A stretch of DNA of 64,000 nucleotides from Acidobacteriaceae bacterium. Lineage in GTDB: Bacteria > Acidobacteriota > Terriglobia > Terriglobales > Acidobacteriaceae. The notes below the pieces were generated by a model. That model saw only the letters and a list, made by a program, of their open reading frames with translations. It searched no databases and was not told the origin of the DNA. The translations under genes and the position numbers were made by a program. Numbering within the stretch: position 1 is the first letter of the stretch; each line of letters begins with the position of its first letter. Below are positions 43,758-52,894 of this stretch, piece after piece. The stretch spans positions 179,182 through 243,181 of the forward strand of contig JAOAPC010000018.1 in the NCBI GenBank assembly GCA_025462735.1, read 5' to 3'.

Positions 43758-44438
43758 ATGGCCAGAATCCTGATTGTCGAGGACGAACCCAACATGGTGG
43801 CGGGCCTGCGTGACAACTTCGAATTCGAGGGGTATCAGGTAATCACCGCGCCAGACGGCGTTGCTGGTTTGGAGCGTGCACTCAGCGAGGCTCCCGATCT
43901 GGTCATTCTCGACGTGATGATGCCCCGCATGAGCGGTCTGGACGTTTGCAAGCAACTTAAGAGCAAGCGGCCATCGATTCCGATCATCATGCTAACCGCG
44001 CGGGGACAGGAGATAGATAAGGTCGTGGGACTCGAACTGGGCGCAGATGACTACGTCACCAAGCCGTTTTCCATTCGCGAGCTTCTTGCACGAGTCAAGG
44101 CCGTACTGCGCCGCGCACGGACCGTCCCCAAAGAACACGAGCGTGTTTCGTTCGGCGACATTGAGGTTAATTTGCGCAGTTGCCAAGTGTCGCGCGCCGG
44201 TAAAGCACTGGATTTTTCCTCCAAGGAGTTCGAGCTACTCAAATACTTTCTTTGCCACCAGGGCGAAACCCTCAGCCGCGATCGTCTGCTTGAGGAAGTT
44301 TGGGGTTATGACCGCTTTCCCACCACCCGCACGGTGGATGCACATATCGTCCACTTACGGCAAAAAATCGAGCTCAAGCCAGACGAACCTCGATTCATTC
44401 TCACGGTACATGGCACTGGTTACAAGTTTGTAAGTTGA
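43758..44438 (+). CDS. OmpR-family response regulator
   Basis: 226 residues from ATG 43758, preceded by GGGAGA at a seven-base spacing. The receiver domain has the acidic pair in VEDEPNM, phospho-acceptor D52 in LVILDVMMPRMSG, Thr in PIIMLTARG and Lys in YVTKPFSIREL. The C-terminal winged-helix Trans_reg_C domain has RDRLLEEVWGYDRFPTTRTVDAHIVHLRQKI. It is partner of the upstream histidine kinase. The downstream phosphatase and sigma factor genes follow in the same direction, so they may be targets or modulators. Confidence 0.93.
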   Translation: MARILIVEDEPNMVAGLRDNFEFEGYQVITAPDGVAGLERALSEAPDLVILDVMMPRMSGLDVCKQLKSKRPSIPIIMLTARGQEIDKVVGLELGADDYVTKPFSIRELLARVKAVLRRARTVPKEHERVSFGDIEVNLRSCQVSRAGKALDFSSKEFELLKYFLCHQGETLSRDRLLEEVWGYDRFPTTRTVDAHIVHLRQKIELKPDEPRFILTVHGTGYKFVS

Positions 44439-44463
44439 CCAAGCAATTTATCTGGAGATCACC

Positions 44464-45342
44464 TTGGCGAGCGTCGCGCAAATTTCTAGTGGGCACCAGA
44501 ACAGAAAGAGGACTGCTTCCCCGGCGACTACGCAACTGGCCCGCAGACCTCGCTATCGTGCGCTGGAAGATGAGCTCGCTAACTTAAAGCGCGAGCATGA
44601 CGATCTGCGCCGCGCGATATACGAAGCTGCTCAGGTGCAGAGAAGACTTTGCGGCCCGCGTCACCTTCGCGCAGGTCCTTATGAGTTCGCCAGCGAGATC
44701 TTTCCGGTGCGACATCTCTCGGGTGATTTCATCAGCCTATCGGAGATTGAGGGCGACGTCGTATTTGCAGTCGGTGACATCGCTGGCAAAGGTCTTATGG
44801 CGGGGATGTGGTTTACTCACGTGGTCGGAATGATTCGCCGGCAGATGTCGGTACTCGGCGATCCTGCGGCGGCTTTATCAGCTGTCAATCGTGATCTGCT
44901 GATGAACGGCCTCGAAGTCCCTTTGACCACGTTGTTCCTTGCTCGCCTGAATTTGGAAACCGGCGACTTTACGTATTGCAACGCCGGACATCCCCCTGCT
45001 CTGCTGTTCCGTGAAAACAATGAAGTCGAGGAGCTTCGCGCAGGCGGAGCGGTTTTGGGAGCGATTTCCAGAGCCTTGTTTGTGAATGGCAGTGCGAAGT
45101 TATGCCCGGGAGACACCCTGCTCGCTTATTCCGACGGAATTCCAGAGTGTACGAATGAATTAGGTACTGAATTCGGAACCAATGGTGTGCTGAACGCGGT
45201 GCGGGCCTTTCCTGGTTCTAAACCCAGCGACATACTTTTTTCCGTGCTGACTGCGATCGAGAACTTCGCGGGAAGCCAGCGTCGCGATGACGATGTGGCG
45301 CTGGCCGTGTTGCATCGGTTCGGCAGTTGCAAAACCGATTGA
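44464..45342 (+). CDS. PP2C/SpoIIE-type serine phosphatase
   Basis: The 292-residue protein has a TTG start preceded by GGAG. N-terminal residues 1-60 form a basic/coiled-coil linker (LEDELANLKREHDDLRRAIYEAAQVQRRLCGPR). The catalytic SpoIIE domain follows: GDFISLSEIEGDVVFAVGDIAGKGLMAGMWF with the first metal Asp, TLFLARLNLETGDFTYCNAGHPPALLF, LAYSDGIPECTN and the last metal Asp in RRDDDVALAVLHRF. Such RsbU-like enzymes dephosphorylate anti-anti-sigma factors. No STAS or anti-sigma gene is adjacent, but the ECF sigma gene starts 12 bp downstream, so control may be unconventional. Confidence 0.88.
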   Translation: MASVAQISSGHQNRKRTASPATTQLARRPRYRALEDELANLKREHDDLRRAIYEAAQVQRRLCGPRHLRAGPYEFASEIFPVRHLSGDFISLSEIEGDVVFAVGDIAGKGLMAGMWFTHVVGMIRRQMSVLGDPAAALSAVNRDLLMNGLEVPLTTLFLARLNLETGDFTYCNAGHPPALLFRENNEVEELRAGGAVLGAISRALFVNGSAKLCPGDTLLAYSDGIPECTNELGTEFGTNGVLNAVRAFPGSKPSDILFSVLTAIENFAGSQRRDDDVALAVLHRFGSCKTD

Positions 45343-45354
45343 TCGGACATATAC

Positions 45355-46026
45355 GTGCCAGAAACAAATCAATTTCGCGATGTGCCTGACCACGTAAATG
45401 GCATTGGCGTATTGTCTTCTCTGTCCAGGGCCGGAGAAAACTCCATTCGTCGAATGGACGACGCACGGCTGATTCGGGCAGCCCAGCAGGGCGACGCGAC
45501 AGCTTTCGAGCAACTCGTCCAGCAATATGACCGGGCGATTCTCCGCCTTACCGTTCACCTCACCGGATCTGAGCAGGATGGTCAGGATATCTACCAGGAA
45601 GCTTTCCTGCGTGCCTATATACATTTGGCGCGTTTTCGTTTCGAGTGCTCGTTTTACACGTGGATCTATCGCATCGCGACTAATCTTTGCCTTGATCATC
45701 TTCGCAGGAGTCGCTTCCGAAGCCGGGAATTGACCACTACGAATTCCTCAGACGGCGAGGAGCAGAACCTTCTGGACCGCCTACCCGATCACAGCGCCGG
45801 CGCCAGCCCCGAGCGCAATCTGACACGCCGCATCCTTCGGGAGCAGATCAGCCGCGCCCTGAGCACTCTCTCGGCTCGCGAGCGCATGGTTTTCGAGTTA
45901 AAGCACTATCATGGCCTGCAACTGAGAACGGTGGCTGGGATTCTAAAGACGACCGAAGGCACGGTCAGGAACACACTCTTCCGCGCCACACATAAGCTTC
46001 GCTTACAACTTTCCGAGGTACGATAG
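45355..46026 (+). CDS. ECF-family sigma factor
   Basis: 223 residues from GTG 45355; MDDARLIRAAQQGD at 45454 is an alternative start without the extra N-terminus. Region 2 is FEQLVQQYDRAILRLTVHLTGSEQDGQDIYQEAFLRAYIHL...FYTWIYRIATNLCLDHLRRSR. Region 4 is ALSTLSARERMVFELKHYHGLQLRTVAGILKTTEGTVRNTLFRATHKLRLQL. No anti-sigma gene follows, which is unusual for ECF factors. It is the last gene of the kinase-regulator-phosphatase cluster. Confidence 0.9.
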   Translation: MPETNQFRDVPDHVNGIGVLSSLSRAGENSIRRMDDARLIRAAQQGDATAFEQLVQQYDRAILRLTVHLTGSEQDGQDIYQEAFLRAYIHLARFRFECSFYTWIYRIATNLCLDHLRRSRFRSRELTTTNSSDGEEQNLLDRLPDHSAGASPERNLTRRILREQISRALSTLSARERMVFELKHYHGLQLRTVAGILKTTEGTVRNTLFRATHKLRLQLSEVR

Positions 46027-46303
46027 CTCCCGTCGTAAGTGTTACGGTTCATTTGTGAATTCTTGCCAGTCCATCTTCGTCCTGAATAGCCCGCACTGTG
46101 CCGCTGACCGTATTTGTTCTCACATGGAGACAACTTCAGCGGTTCTTGTGGTGTTGGCCAGAATTCATTATTTAAAATATCTGTCCCACCCCTGCCGAGA
46201 TGTTATGCGTTGCTCTGGCGCGAATTTCGTTCAATATTCCGATCAATTGTGCGTCACCTGGTTGGCATTGAAAATTCCATCCACGCCTCTTGGGCTGTAA
46301 TCC

Positions 46304-47572
46304 ATGAAATCAATTGCTAGAATTTTCCATGGCATCCGGCAGGCGAGAAGTTCGCGGCGCAACTTCTTAAAGAGTTCTGCCGTTGCGGGAGCTTATCTGA
46401 TCGGATCACGTGCATTGGCAAGTTCTTCTCGAAGTTCGGTAATCGTCGTTGGTGCAGGCGCATTCGGCGGCTGGACCGCGCTCCATCTCCTGAGAAAAGG
46501 AGCCAAAGTCACATTGCTTGACGCGTGGGGACCCGGGAATTCTCGTGCGAGCTCGGGCGGCGAAACCCGCGTAATTCGCGCGACCTACGGTTCTGGACGG
46601 ATTTATACGCAAATGGCAGCGCGAGCACTGCAGCTGTGGCAAGAGAACGAACAGCGCTGGAATGTGAAGCTTTTTTCCCGCTCCGGTGTGCTTTGGATGA
46701 CAGGCTCCGACGATTCCTACGAACGTGCGGCATTGCCGCTAATGACCGAGGCGGGTGTTCGCTTCGAGAAACTTTCCGCCGCCGAGTGCGGCAAACGCTG
46801 GCCGCAAATCAACTTCGATGGAATTTCGTGGAGCGTTTACGAGCCAGACTCGGGTTATTTGGCTGCGCGACGCGGCTGTGAGGCGGTTCTAAATGCGTTT
46901 CTCAAAGAAGGTGGGGAATACCGACAGGCGCAGATAACGCCTGGCCTGACTGCATCGAATCACATCCACGGTATTAAACTCGGCTCCGGTGAATTGCTGA
47001 ACGCCGATTCGTATGTCTTTGCCTGCGGTCCCTGGCTAGGCAAAGTTTTCTCTTTCTTGGCGCCGATCGTCACGCCCACCCGGCAGGAAGTGTTTTTCTT
47101 CGGGACCGCTGCCGGCGATTTGCGTTTCAACGACGCGCAACTTCCAGTCTGGGGCGACGACAGCAAGCGTGAGCTCGATGGCTTCCCTGGAAAACATTGG
47201 TTCTACGGTATTCCGGGAAATCACTGGCGGGGTTTCAAGATTGCCGACGATACGCGCGGGGCCGTCATCGACCCTACGACCATGGAGCGCGAGATTTCGT
47301 CCGAGGGCCTCGCAGCGGCACGCGCTTACTTACGGTTTCGCTTTCCAAGTCTAGGCGACGCGCCATTAGTTGAAAGCCGCGTCTGCCAATACGAGAACTC
47401 AACCGACCAAAACTTTATTTTGGACCATCATCCAGAGGCCGAGAATGCCTGGATCGTGGGCGGAGGATCTGGTCACGGCTTCAAACATGGGCCGGCATTT
47501 GGCGAGATCGTCAGCGATGCAGTTTTAGGTCTGAAAGCGCCGCCCGTCGATTTTAAACTTGACCGCTGCTGA
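46304..47572 (+). CDS. Tat-exported FAD-dependent amine/sarcosine oxidase-like protein
   Basis: The 422-residue protein has a Tat signal (ARSSRRNFLKSSAVAGAYLIGSRALA, an SRRNFLK twin-arginine motif). The FAD-binding Rossmann motif VIVVGAGAFGGWTALHLLRKGAKVTLLD opens the mature protein. SSGGETRVIRATYG, a long substrate domain, and ENAWIVGGGSGHGFKHGPAFGEIVSD match the sarcosine oxidase/N-methyl-tryptophan oxidase (SolA/MTOX) group. It would oxidise an amine in the periplasm, giving H2O2; the substrate is unknown. It lies convergent to a Gfo/Idh/MocA gene. Confidence 0.86.
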   Translation: MKSIARIFHGIRQARSSRRNFLKSSAVAGAYLIGSRALASSSRSSVIVVGAGAFGGWTALHLLRKGAKVTLLDAWGPGNSRASSGGETRVIRATYGSGRIYTQMAARALQLWQENEQRWNVKLFSRSGVLWMTGSDDSYERAALPLMTEAGVRFEKLSAAECGKRWPQINFDGISWSVYEPDSGYLAARRGCEAVLNAFLKEGGEYRQAQITPGLTASNHIHGIKLGSGELLNADSYVFACGPWLGKVFSFLAPIVTPTRQEVFFFGTAAGDLRFNDAQLPVWGDDSKRELDGFPGKHWFYGIPGNHWRGFKIADDTRGAVIDPTTMEREISSEGLAAARAYLRFRFPSLGDAPLVESRVCQYENSTDQNFILDHHPEAENAWIVGGGSGHGFKHGPAFGEIVSDAVLGLKAPPVDFKLDRC

Positions 47573-47649
47573 AGGATAGTTCTTAAAAGAGACACAGAAA
47601 ACTCTCTCGAACTCGATGTTCAATGGGACAACCGCTTTCTTGCCACATC

Positions 47650-47672
47650 GGTCACCAGAATCATTGGTGACC
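47650..47672. other. Perfect 8-bp hairpin overlapping a stop codon
   Basis: GGTCACCA (47650-47657) and TGGTGACC (47665-47672) flank a 7-base loop that includes the minus-strand stop codon of the Gfo/Idh/MocA gene. No T-run follows on either strand, so it is an RNA hairpin of unknown role rather than a clear terminator. Confidence 0.45.
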
Positions 47673-48839
47673 CGGAATTGCAGTCCACGCGGAGCGGTTG
47701 CGCGATGACTCCAGCACAGCGTTGATAAACTTCACTCCTTCAACACCGTCCGCGACTCCCGGGACAAGCAGTGAGTTTGGACTGGGCGAACGTTTCTCGA
47801 TTTTCGCGGTGATCTGTTCGGCGAGGTCGGTGTACAGTTGAGCGAACGCCTCCAAATATCCTTCGGGATGCCCGCTCGGAATGCGAGTTGCATGAGCTGC
47901 AGCGCTCCCAGTGCCGGCGCTGCCACGTCGAATTATTCGCCGCGGTTCTCCTAGCGGCGCGAAGCTGAGTTGGTTGGGATCTTCCTGCCGCCATTCAAGG
48001 CCGGCCTTTTCGCCATACACTCGCAAACTCAGATTGTTTTCATTTCCGGGTGTGACTTGGCTCGCCCAGAGCCCTCCCTTTGCACCCTTCGCAAGGCGGA
48101 GCATCACATGAACGTTGTCATCCAGACGTCTTCCGGGGACGAATGTCGTTACATCGGCTGCAACTTGCTCACAAGATAATCCAGTCACAAAGCACGCCAG
48201 ATTGTAAGCGTGTGTCCCAATATCGCCGAGTGATCCCGCGGGTCCGCTACGAGCAGGATCGGTGCGCCACTCCGCCTGCTTCTGTCCGGTTTTCTCCAAC
48301 GGAGTTGTCAGCCAATCTTGCACATACTCAACTTGGATTAATCGTATTGGCCCGAGTTCACCAGCAAGCACCATTTCACGCGCCTGCCGAACCATCGGAT
48401 GCCCGGTGTAATTATGGGTCAAGCCGAACACCAGACCAGTGCGCTTAACTGTCTGAGCCAGATCCAATGCGTCGCCGAGCGTTGTGGTCAGAGGCTTGTC
48501 GCAGATCACGTGAATTCCGGCTTCGAGGAATGCCTTGGCCGGCGCATGGTGCAAGTGGTTTGGCGTGACGATGGACACTACTTCAATTCCATCGGCCCGT
48601 TTTGATTCGGACGAAACCATCTCCTCGAAGCTGCGATATGGGCGGGGAATATGCAGTTCTTTCGCGCCGGAGATGCTTCGTGCGGCATCCGAGCTCAACG
48701 CCGCTGCGACCAGTTCATAGCGGTCATCGAGACGAGCCGCAATTCGATGTACGGCACCAATGAAAGCTCCCGGCCCGCCGCCGACCATTCCGAGCCTTAG
48801 GCGTCGAGTTTCGCTCTGATTTGAGCCTTCAATCGGCAT
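47661..48839 (-). CDS. Gfo/Idh/MocA-family oxidoreductase
   Basis: 392 residues from ATG 48839, with AGGA upstream. The Rossmann NAD(P)-binding motif is [19 protein letters not shown]; the catalytic-region motif is [28 protein letters not shown] and the C-terminal GFO_IDH_MocA_C beta-sheet are present. It oxidises or reduces sugar or inositol derivatives in the cytoplasm; the exact substrate is not clear. There is no Tat signal. A longer in-frame start adds a tail overlapping upstream DNA and was not used. Confidence 0.87.
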   Translation of the reverse strand: MPIEGSNQSETRRLRLGMVGGGPGAFIGAVHRIAARLDDRYELVAAALSSDAARSISGAKELHIPRPYRSFEEMVSSESKRADGIEVVSIVTPNHLHHAPAKAFLEAGIHVICDKPLTTTLGDALDLAQTVKRTGLVFGLTHNYTGHPMVRQAREMVLAGELGPIRLIQVEYVQDWLTTPLEKTGQKQAEWRTDPARSGPAGSLGDIGTHAYNLACFVTGLSCEQVAADVTTFVPGRRLDDNVHVMLRLAKGAKGGLWASQVTPGNENNLSLRVYGEKAGLEWRQEDPNQLSFAPLGEPRRIIRRGSAGTGSAAAHATRIPSGHPEGYLEAFAQLYTDLAEQITAKIEKRSPSPNSLLVPGVADGVEGVKFINAVLESSRNRSAWTAIPGHQ

Positions 48840-48954
48840 TTGTGATTCCTTTCTTCGTTGTGAGACCCAGCATTCTGTGGTTTGCTTCAGTATCGGCTCC
48901 CGATTTCGGAAAATCATCGAATGCCGTCATCGCTTTGGAAAAATTCACGCCGGT

Positions 48955-51066
48955 TCATTCAGAACTCTTGAGTGCAAAGGCCACATAAACGCCACCGGAG
49001 GGCGATTTCAGGTCTTTTCCGCCGCCGGCCGCGATCACGACATACTGCCGGCCATTGATTTCGTAGGTGATGGGCGTGGCGTTACCAGAAAAGGGAAGTG
49101 TGGTCTCCCACAGCAATTCTCCGGTGGATTTATCGAAGGCGCGGAACTTCTTGTCGTAGTTAGTCGCTCCGATAAACAGAAGCCCACCCGCGGTCACGAT
49201 TGGTCCGCCATAATTTTCACTGCCGGTGTTCTTCATCCCCTTAGCGGCAAGATCGGGATATTCGCCCAACGGAATCTTCCACGCGTAATCGCCGGTATTG
49301 AGGTTGATGGCATTCAGCGTGCCCCACGGCGGGGCTACTGCGGGATAACCTTCAGGATCGTGAAATCGCGTGTATCCGGAAAAACGGAAGCGCATGAGCG
49401 GCGGAGCAGGTTGCCCGGACGACAACTCTTTGTTTTCGCCTTCGCTTACATAATTGACCAGCGCATTCACTTCCTCTGCGGTGAGATTCGGAAAGCCGGG
49501 CATTCGCCCTCCGCCCTTGCGAATGCGGTCGCTGATCTGTTCCTGAGTCATGCGATCGCGTACGCCCACCAACGATGGAAAGAGCGGCGGCGAGCCGTTC
49601 ATATCATCGCGGTGACAAATGGTGCACTGGCTCTGGTAAATGCCTTTGCCGTTCAATAGGTCGCCAGTGTTCTCAGCAAGCTTGACCGCCCAGGCCATTT
49701 CGTTGGAATTGACGTAGAGAATTCCTGACTCCGGATCAAACGCTGGCCCACCCCACTCCGCGCCGCCATCAAAGCCAGGAAACATGATCGTGTTCTGTTT
49801 CGTGCTGAGTGGAACGAATTGTCCCTCGCTGCGGTAGGTCCGAAACTGCTCCAAGGCCCATTGATGCGCTTCGGGGGTCCGGTTGGTGAGCATGTCCTCG
49901 GTCAGGCGCTGGCGAGCATAGGGCGCGGGCTTTGTCGGAAGCGGCTGTTCTTTGGCAGCAACTTCTCCCGGCAGATCGCTCGCAGGATATTTATGAGATT
50001 CGACAGGGAACAGTGGAGTACCATTCGCCCGATCGAACAAATACACGAAGCCTTGCTTCGTGGTCTGCGCGAGTGCATCAACTTTTTTTCCATCACGCGT
50101 CACGCTAACCAGAGTCGGTGCTGCCGGAAAATCACGGTCCCAAATGTCGTGATGCACGCCTTGGAAATGCCAGATGCGCTCGCCGGTTTCGGCATTCAGC
50201 GCGAGCTCGCAGTCGCCAAAGAGATTGTCTCCTGGACGGTCTCCGCCGTAGAAGTCGAACACCGCCGAACCCGTAGGCGCATACAAAATGCCAGTCTTCT
50301 GATCAACTGTCATTCCCGTCCAGTTGTTGGCCGAGCCGCTTTTCTGCCACGCGTCTTTCGGCCACGTCTCATAGCCGAACTCACCAGGATGCGGAATGGT
50401 GTGAAAACTCCACCGCTGTTTTCCTGTGCGAACGTCGTACGCACGGATATCACCAGGGAGGGCCGGCAGGGTTTCTGGCAAACGTCCGCCAACGATGAAC
50501 AGATCTTTGTAAACCACGGCTGGACTGGTCAGAGCTATGAAGGCGGTGGCTACATCGCGCCCAAGACCCTCGCGTAGATCAATGCGGCCGTGATCACCGA
50601 AGCTGGCGATCGGCTGGCCGCTTCCGGCGTCCAGCGCGTAAACGAAATTCATTACGCCGACGATGATCCGGCGATCTTTATTGTCGGGGCTGGCCCAATA
50701 ACCGAGTCCACGATCGGGTTGCGTGCCAACAACACCAGAATCAAATTTCCATTTGAGTTTTCCGGTCGCGGCATCGAGAGCGAAGAGTTTCTGCGAAGGC
50801 GAAATGCCGTAAAGAGTTCCCGCTATTTCGATGGGGCTGGTCTGCAGCCCTCCGGTTTCTTCCGTGTCATAGGACCAGGCAACTTCAAGCCGCTTGACGT
50901 TGGATTTGTTGATCTGTGCGAGCGCTGAGTAATGCGTCTTTTCCTGATTGCCGCCGTAGGCGGCCCAGTCCTGAGTCGACTTCGGCTCCGCGCTTTGCGA
51001 ATGCGCTCGCAGGAGCCCAACGAAGATGACAATGCATGAGAACCACCCAAACCGCACTGGAGTCAT
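48955..51066 (-). CDS. PQQ-dependent dehydrogenase with internal cytochrome c domain
   Basis: The 703-residue secreted protein has a signal peptide (WFSCIVIFVGLLRAHSQS). An eight-bladed PQQ-beta-propeller carries repeats such as KLFALDAATGKLKWKFDSG and GERIWHFQGVHHDIWDRDFPAAP. A c-type heme insertion (GKGIYQSQCTICHRDDMNG, heme site CTICH, then PGFPNLTAEEVNALVNYVSEG) lies at about 470-545. Propeller repeats then resume (DYAWKIPLGEYPDLAAKG...GENYGGPIVTAGGLLFIG-type) to the end. This matches membrane-type glucose/quinate dehydrogenases with an internal heme. It would oxidise a sugar or alcohol in the periplasm and pass electrons to a respiratory cytochrome. Confidence 0.85.
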   Translation of the reverse strand: MTPVRFGWFSCIVIFVGLLRAHSQSAEPKSTQDWAAYGGNQEKTHYSALAQINKSNVKRLEVAWSYDTEETGGLQTSPIEIAGTLYGISPSQKLFALDAATGKLKWKFDSGVVGTQPDRGLGYWASPDNKDRRIIVGVMNFVYALDAGSGQPIASFGDHGRIDLREGLGRDVATAFIALTSPAVVYKDLFIVGGRLPETLPALPGDIRAYDVRTGKQRWSFHTIPHPGEFGYETWPKDAWQKSGSANNWTGMTVDQKTGILYAPTGSAVFDFYGGDRPGDNLFGDCELALNAETGERIWHFQGVHHDIWDRDFPAAPTLVSVTRDGKKVDALAQTTKQGFVYLFDRANGTPLFPVESHKYPASDLPGEVAAKEQPLPTKPAPYARQRLTEDMLTNRTPEAHQWALEQFRTYRSEGQFVPLSTKQNTIMFPGFDGGAEWGGPAFDPESGILYVNSNEMAWAVKLAENTGDLLNGKGIYQSQCTICHRDDMNGSPPLFPSLVGVRDRMTQEQISDRIRKGGGRMPGFPNLTAEEVNALVNYVSEGENKELSSGQPAPPLMRFRFSGYTRFHDPEGYPAVAPPWGTLNAINLNTGDYAWKIPLGEYPDLAAKGMKNTGSENYGGPIVTAGGLLFIGATNYDKKFRAFDKSTGELLWETTLPFSGNATPITYEINGRQYVVIAAGGGKDLKSPSGGVYVAFALKSSE

Positions 51067-51177
51067 CGGCCCAATTAAAACATAAGCTAAGCGTCCTAGC
51101 TCCCTAAGTGCTGCCGCCCGAAAGTGCCTTTATTCCTCTCCGCCCGGCGTGGATTAAAGCAATAGTTAAGGTAAGCG

Positions 51178-52893
51178 CTACTTTGGGAAATTCATGCGGC
51201 TCAACAGGTTCCCGAAGCGTAGGTCAGAGCGCAGATTGTCGAGCCGGGGGTCCGATTTCATAAAGGCCGTCCACGCCGCGTGCTCCTGATAAGCCTGTTC
51301 CAGCAGCCGAAAAGCCTCGTCTTTTTCATTCAACGCTGCAAAAATGCGGGCCAACACATAGGGCGTTACGTATCGCTGTTTGGCGGTCTCTTGCAGTTCA
51401 TCCAGAATTTTCTGCGCATCTTCTCTGCGCCCCGCCACCGCGTACGCCTCCCCTAGCAATGCAACAAAGATGGGAGCTCGCTGTGAGAGTTGCACTGATT
51501 TTTGCACTGCGGCGATTGCCGGCTCGTACATACCCTTTTCTAGATATCCGATCCCAAGTCCCCAATGTGCGGGAGCAAAGTTCGGGTCCAACTCGATGGT
51601 CTTCTCCAACTGCTCAATGTGCTCATCCCGATGGCGCGCGAACCAATAACCCATCGCTAAAGCCGCATTAATGATCGGCACAAACGGATCGAGGCGAATC
51701 GCGGTTTTCAACACTTCGAAACCTTCTTCGGGACGCCCTACCATGGTGAGGTAGAGGCCGAACCACTGATGACCTGTGGCATGCCGAGGGCTGAGTTCAA
51801 TACATTTTCTATACTCTCTTTCAGCTACCGCCCAATCGTAATCGTAATGTACTGTGGCCCACGCCAGTGACGCATGCGCCTCTCCCAGGCTCTCGTCCAA
51901 TTGGATGGCTTTCAGCGCCAACTCCTTGGCTTTGCCGCAGCCTTCCGCGGGCGGGACAAAAGCCCACCACCCGAGCAGGGATAGACAATCGGCCAACCCG
52001 GCGTAAGCGGCGGCATAAGTCGGATCCTTTTCGATAGCGTGCTCGAAGCACTGAACACCTTTTCGTAGAGCGTCTCCGCGACGTTGGTAGAAGTAATAGC
52101 GTCCTTTGAGATAGGCGTCGTAGGCCTCGGGGTCTACCTGGTTAACCCGCGCAAGGTGTGCTTGCTCCTGTGGGGTGAGTTTGACCTGGACTTCTTTCAC
52201 GATGGCACGGGCCAGTTCGGACTGAAGTGACAGCACGTCCCGCAAGTCGCGTTCAAAGCTGTCGGCCCAGAGGTGCGTATCGGTGGCTGCTTCGACGAGC
52301 TGTGCTGTGACCCGCACTCGGCCGCCCGAGCGCTGGACCGTGCCCTCAATGATCTTGCTGACTCCCAGCTCTCGTGCGATCTCCGGCAATGGACGGTGGA
52401 TTCGCTTATAGTGCATTGCGGTAGTGCGCGATATCACTCGCAACGCGCTGATCCTGGCAAGCTGCGTGATCAGCGAATCGGTCAGCCCGTCCGCGAAATA
52501 CTCTTGTTCAGGGTCGTGAGATAGATTTTCCAGCGGCAGGACCGCCAGAGATTCCGTGCAGCCTGTTGTTTCCAGTCTCCCGATAAACCGGTAGCCGCGA
52601 CGGGCGACGGTTTCGACGAACTTTGGAGTCTCCGCCTCATCTGTGAGCGACTCCCGTAGCCGCTTGATGGCGTTGTTGATGCCGTGATCGAAGTCGACGA
52701 AAGTGTCGGTTGGCCACACCCGCTTTCGCAACTCCTCTCGGGTCACAATTTCGCCGGGGTGTTCCAGCAGCAGTTGCAGGATTTGAAGAGGCTGTTCCTG
52801 CAACCGAACCTTGTTTCCGTCTTTGCGCAGTTCACCCGTTCTTTCGTCGATCTCGAATTGGCCAAAACGGACGCGAAGCGGTGGTTGAAACAT
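51178..52893 (-). CDS. Winged-helix / TolB-like / TPR regulator
   Basis: The protein has 571 residues. Residues 8-100 are an OmpR/CadC-type winged helix (VRFGQFEIDERTGELRK...RVWPTDTFVDFDHGINNAIKRLRESL). About 115-235 is a TolB N-terminal-like domain (LAVLPLENLSHDPEQEYFADGLTDSLITQLARI, GVSKIIEGTVQRSGGRVRVTAQLVEA). The rest is TPR repeats (AYAGLADCLSLLGWWAF, GEAHASLAWATVHYDYDWAVAEREYRKCI). No membrane helix is obvious. Such proteins are abundant in acidobacteria as transcription regulators with unknown signals. Its winged-helix DNA is about 90 percent identical to that of the next gene, and both proteins have 571 residues, which points to tandem duplication. Confidence 0.83.
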   Translation of the reverse strand: MFQPPLRVRFGQFEIDERTGELRKDGNKVRLQEQPLQILQLLLEHPGEIVTREELRKRVWPTDTFVDFDHGINNAIKRLRESLTDEAETPKFVETVARRGYRFIGRLETTGCTESLAVLPLENLSHDPEQEYFADGLTDSLITQLARISALRVISRTTAMHYKRIHRPLPEIARELGVSKIIEGTVQRSGGRVRVTAQLVEAATDTHLWADSFERDLRDVLSLQSELARAIVKEVQVKLTPQEQAHLARVNQVDPEAYDAYLKGRYYFYQRRGDALRKGVQCFEHAIEKDPTYAAAYAGLADCLSLLGWWAFVPPAEGCGKAKELALKAIQLDESLGEAHASLAWATVHYDYDWAVAEREYRKCIELSPRHATGHQWFGLYLTMVGRPEEGFEVLKTAIRLDPFVPIINAALAMGYWFARHRDEHIEQLEKTIELDPNFAPAHWGLGIGYLEKGMYEPAIAAVQKSVQLSQRAPIFVALLGEAYAVAGRREDAQKILDELQETAKQRYVTPYVLARIFAALNEKDEAFRLLEQAYQEHAAWTAFMKSDPRLDNLRSDLRFGNLLSRMNFPK

Positions 52894-52894
52894 G

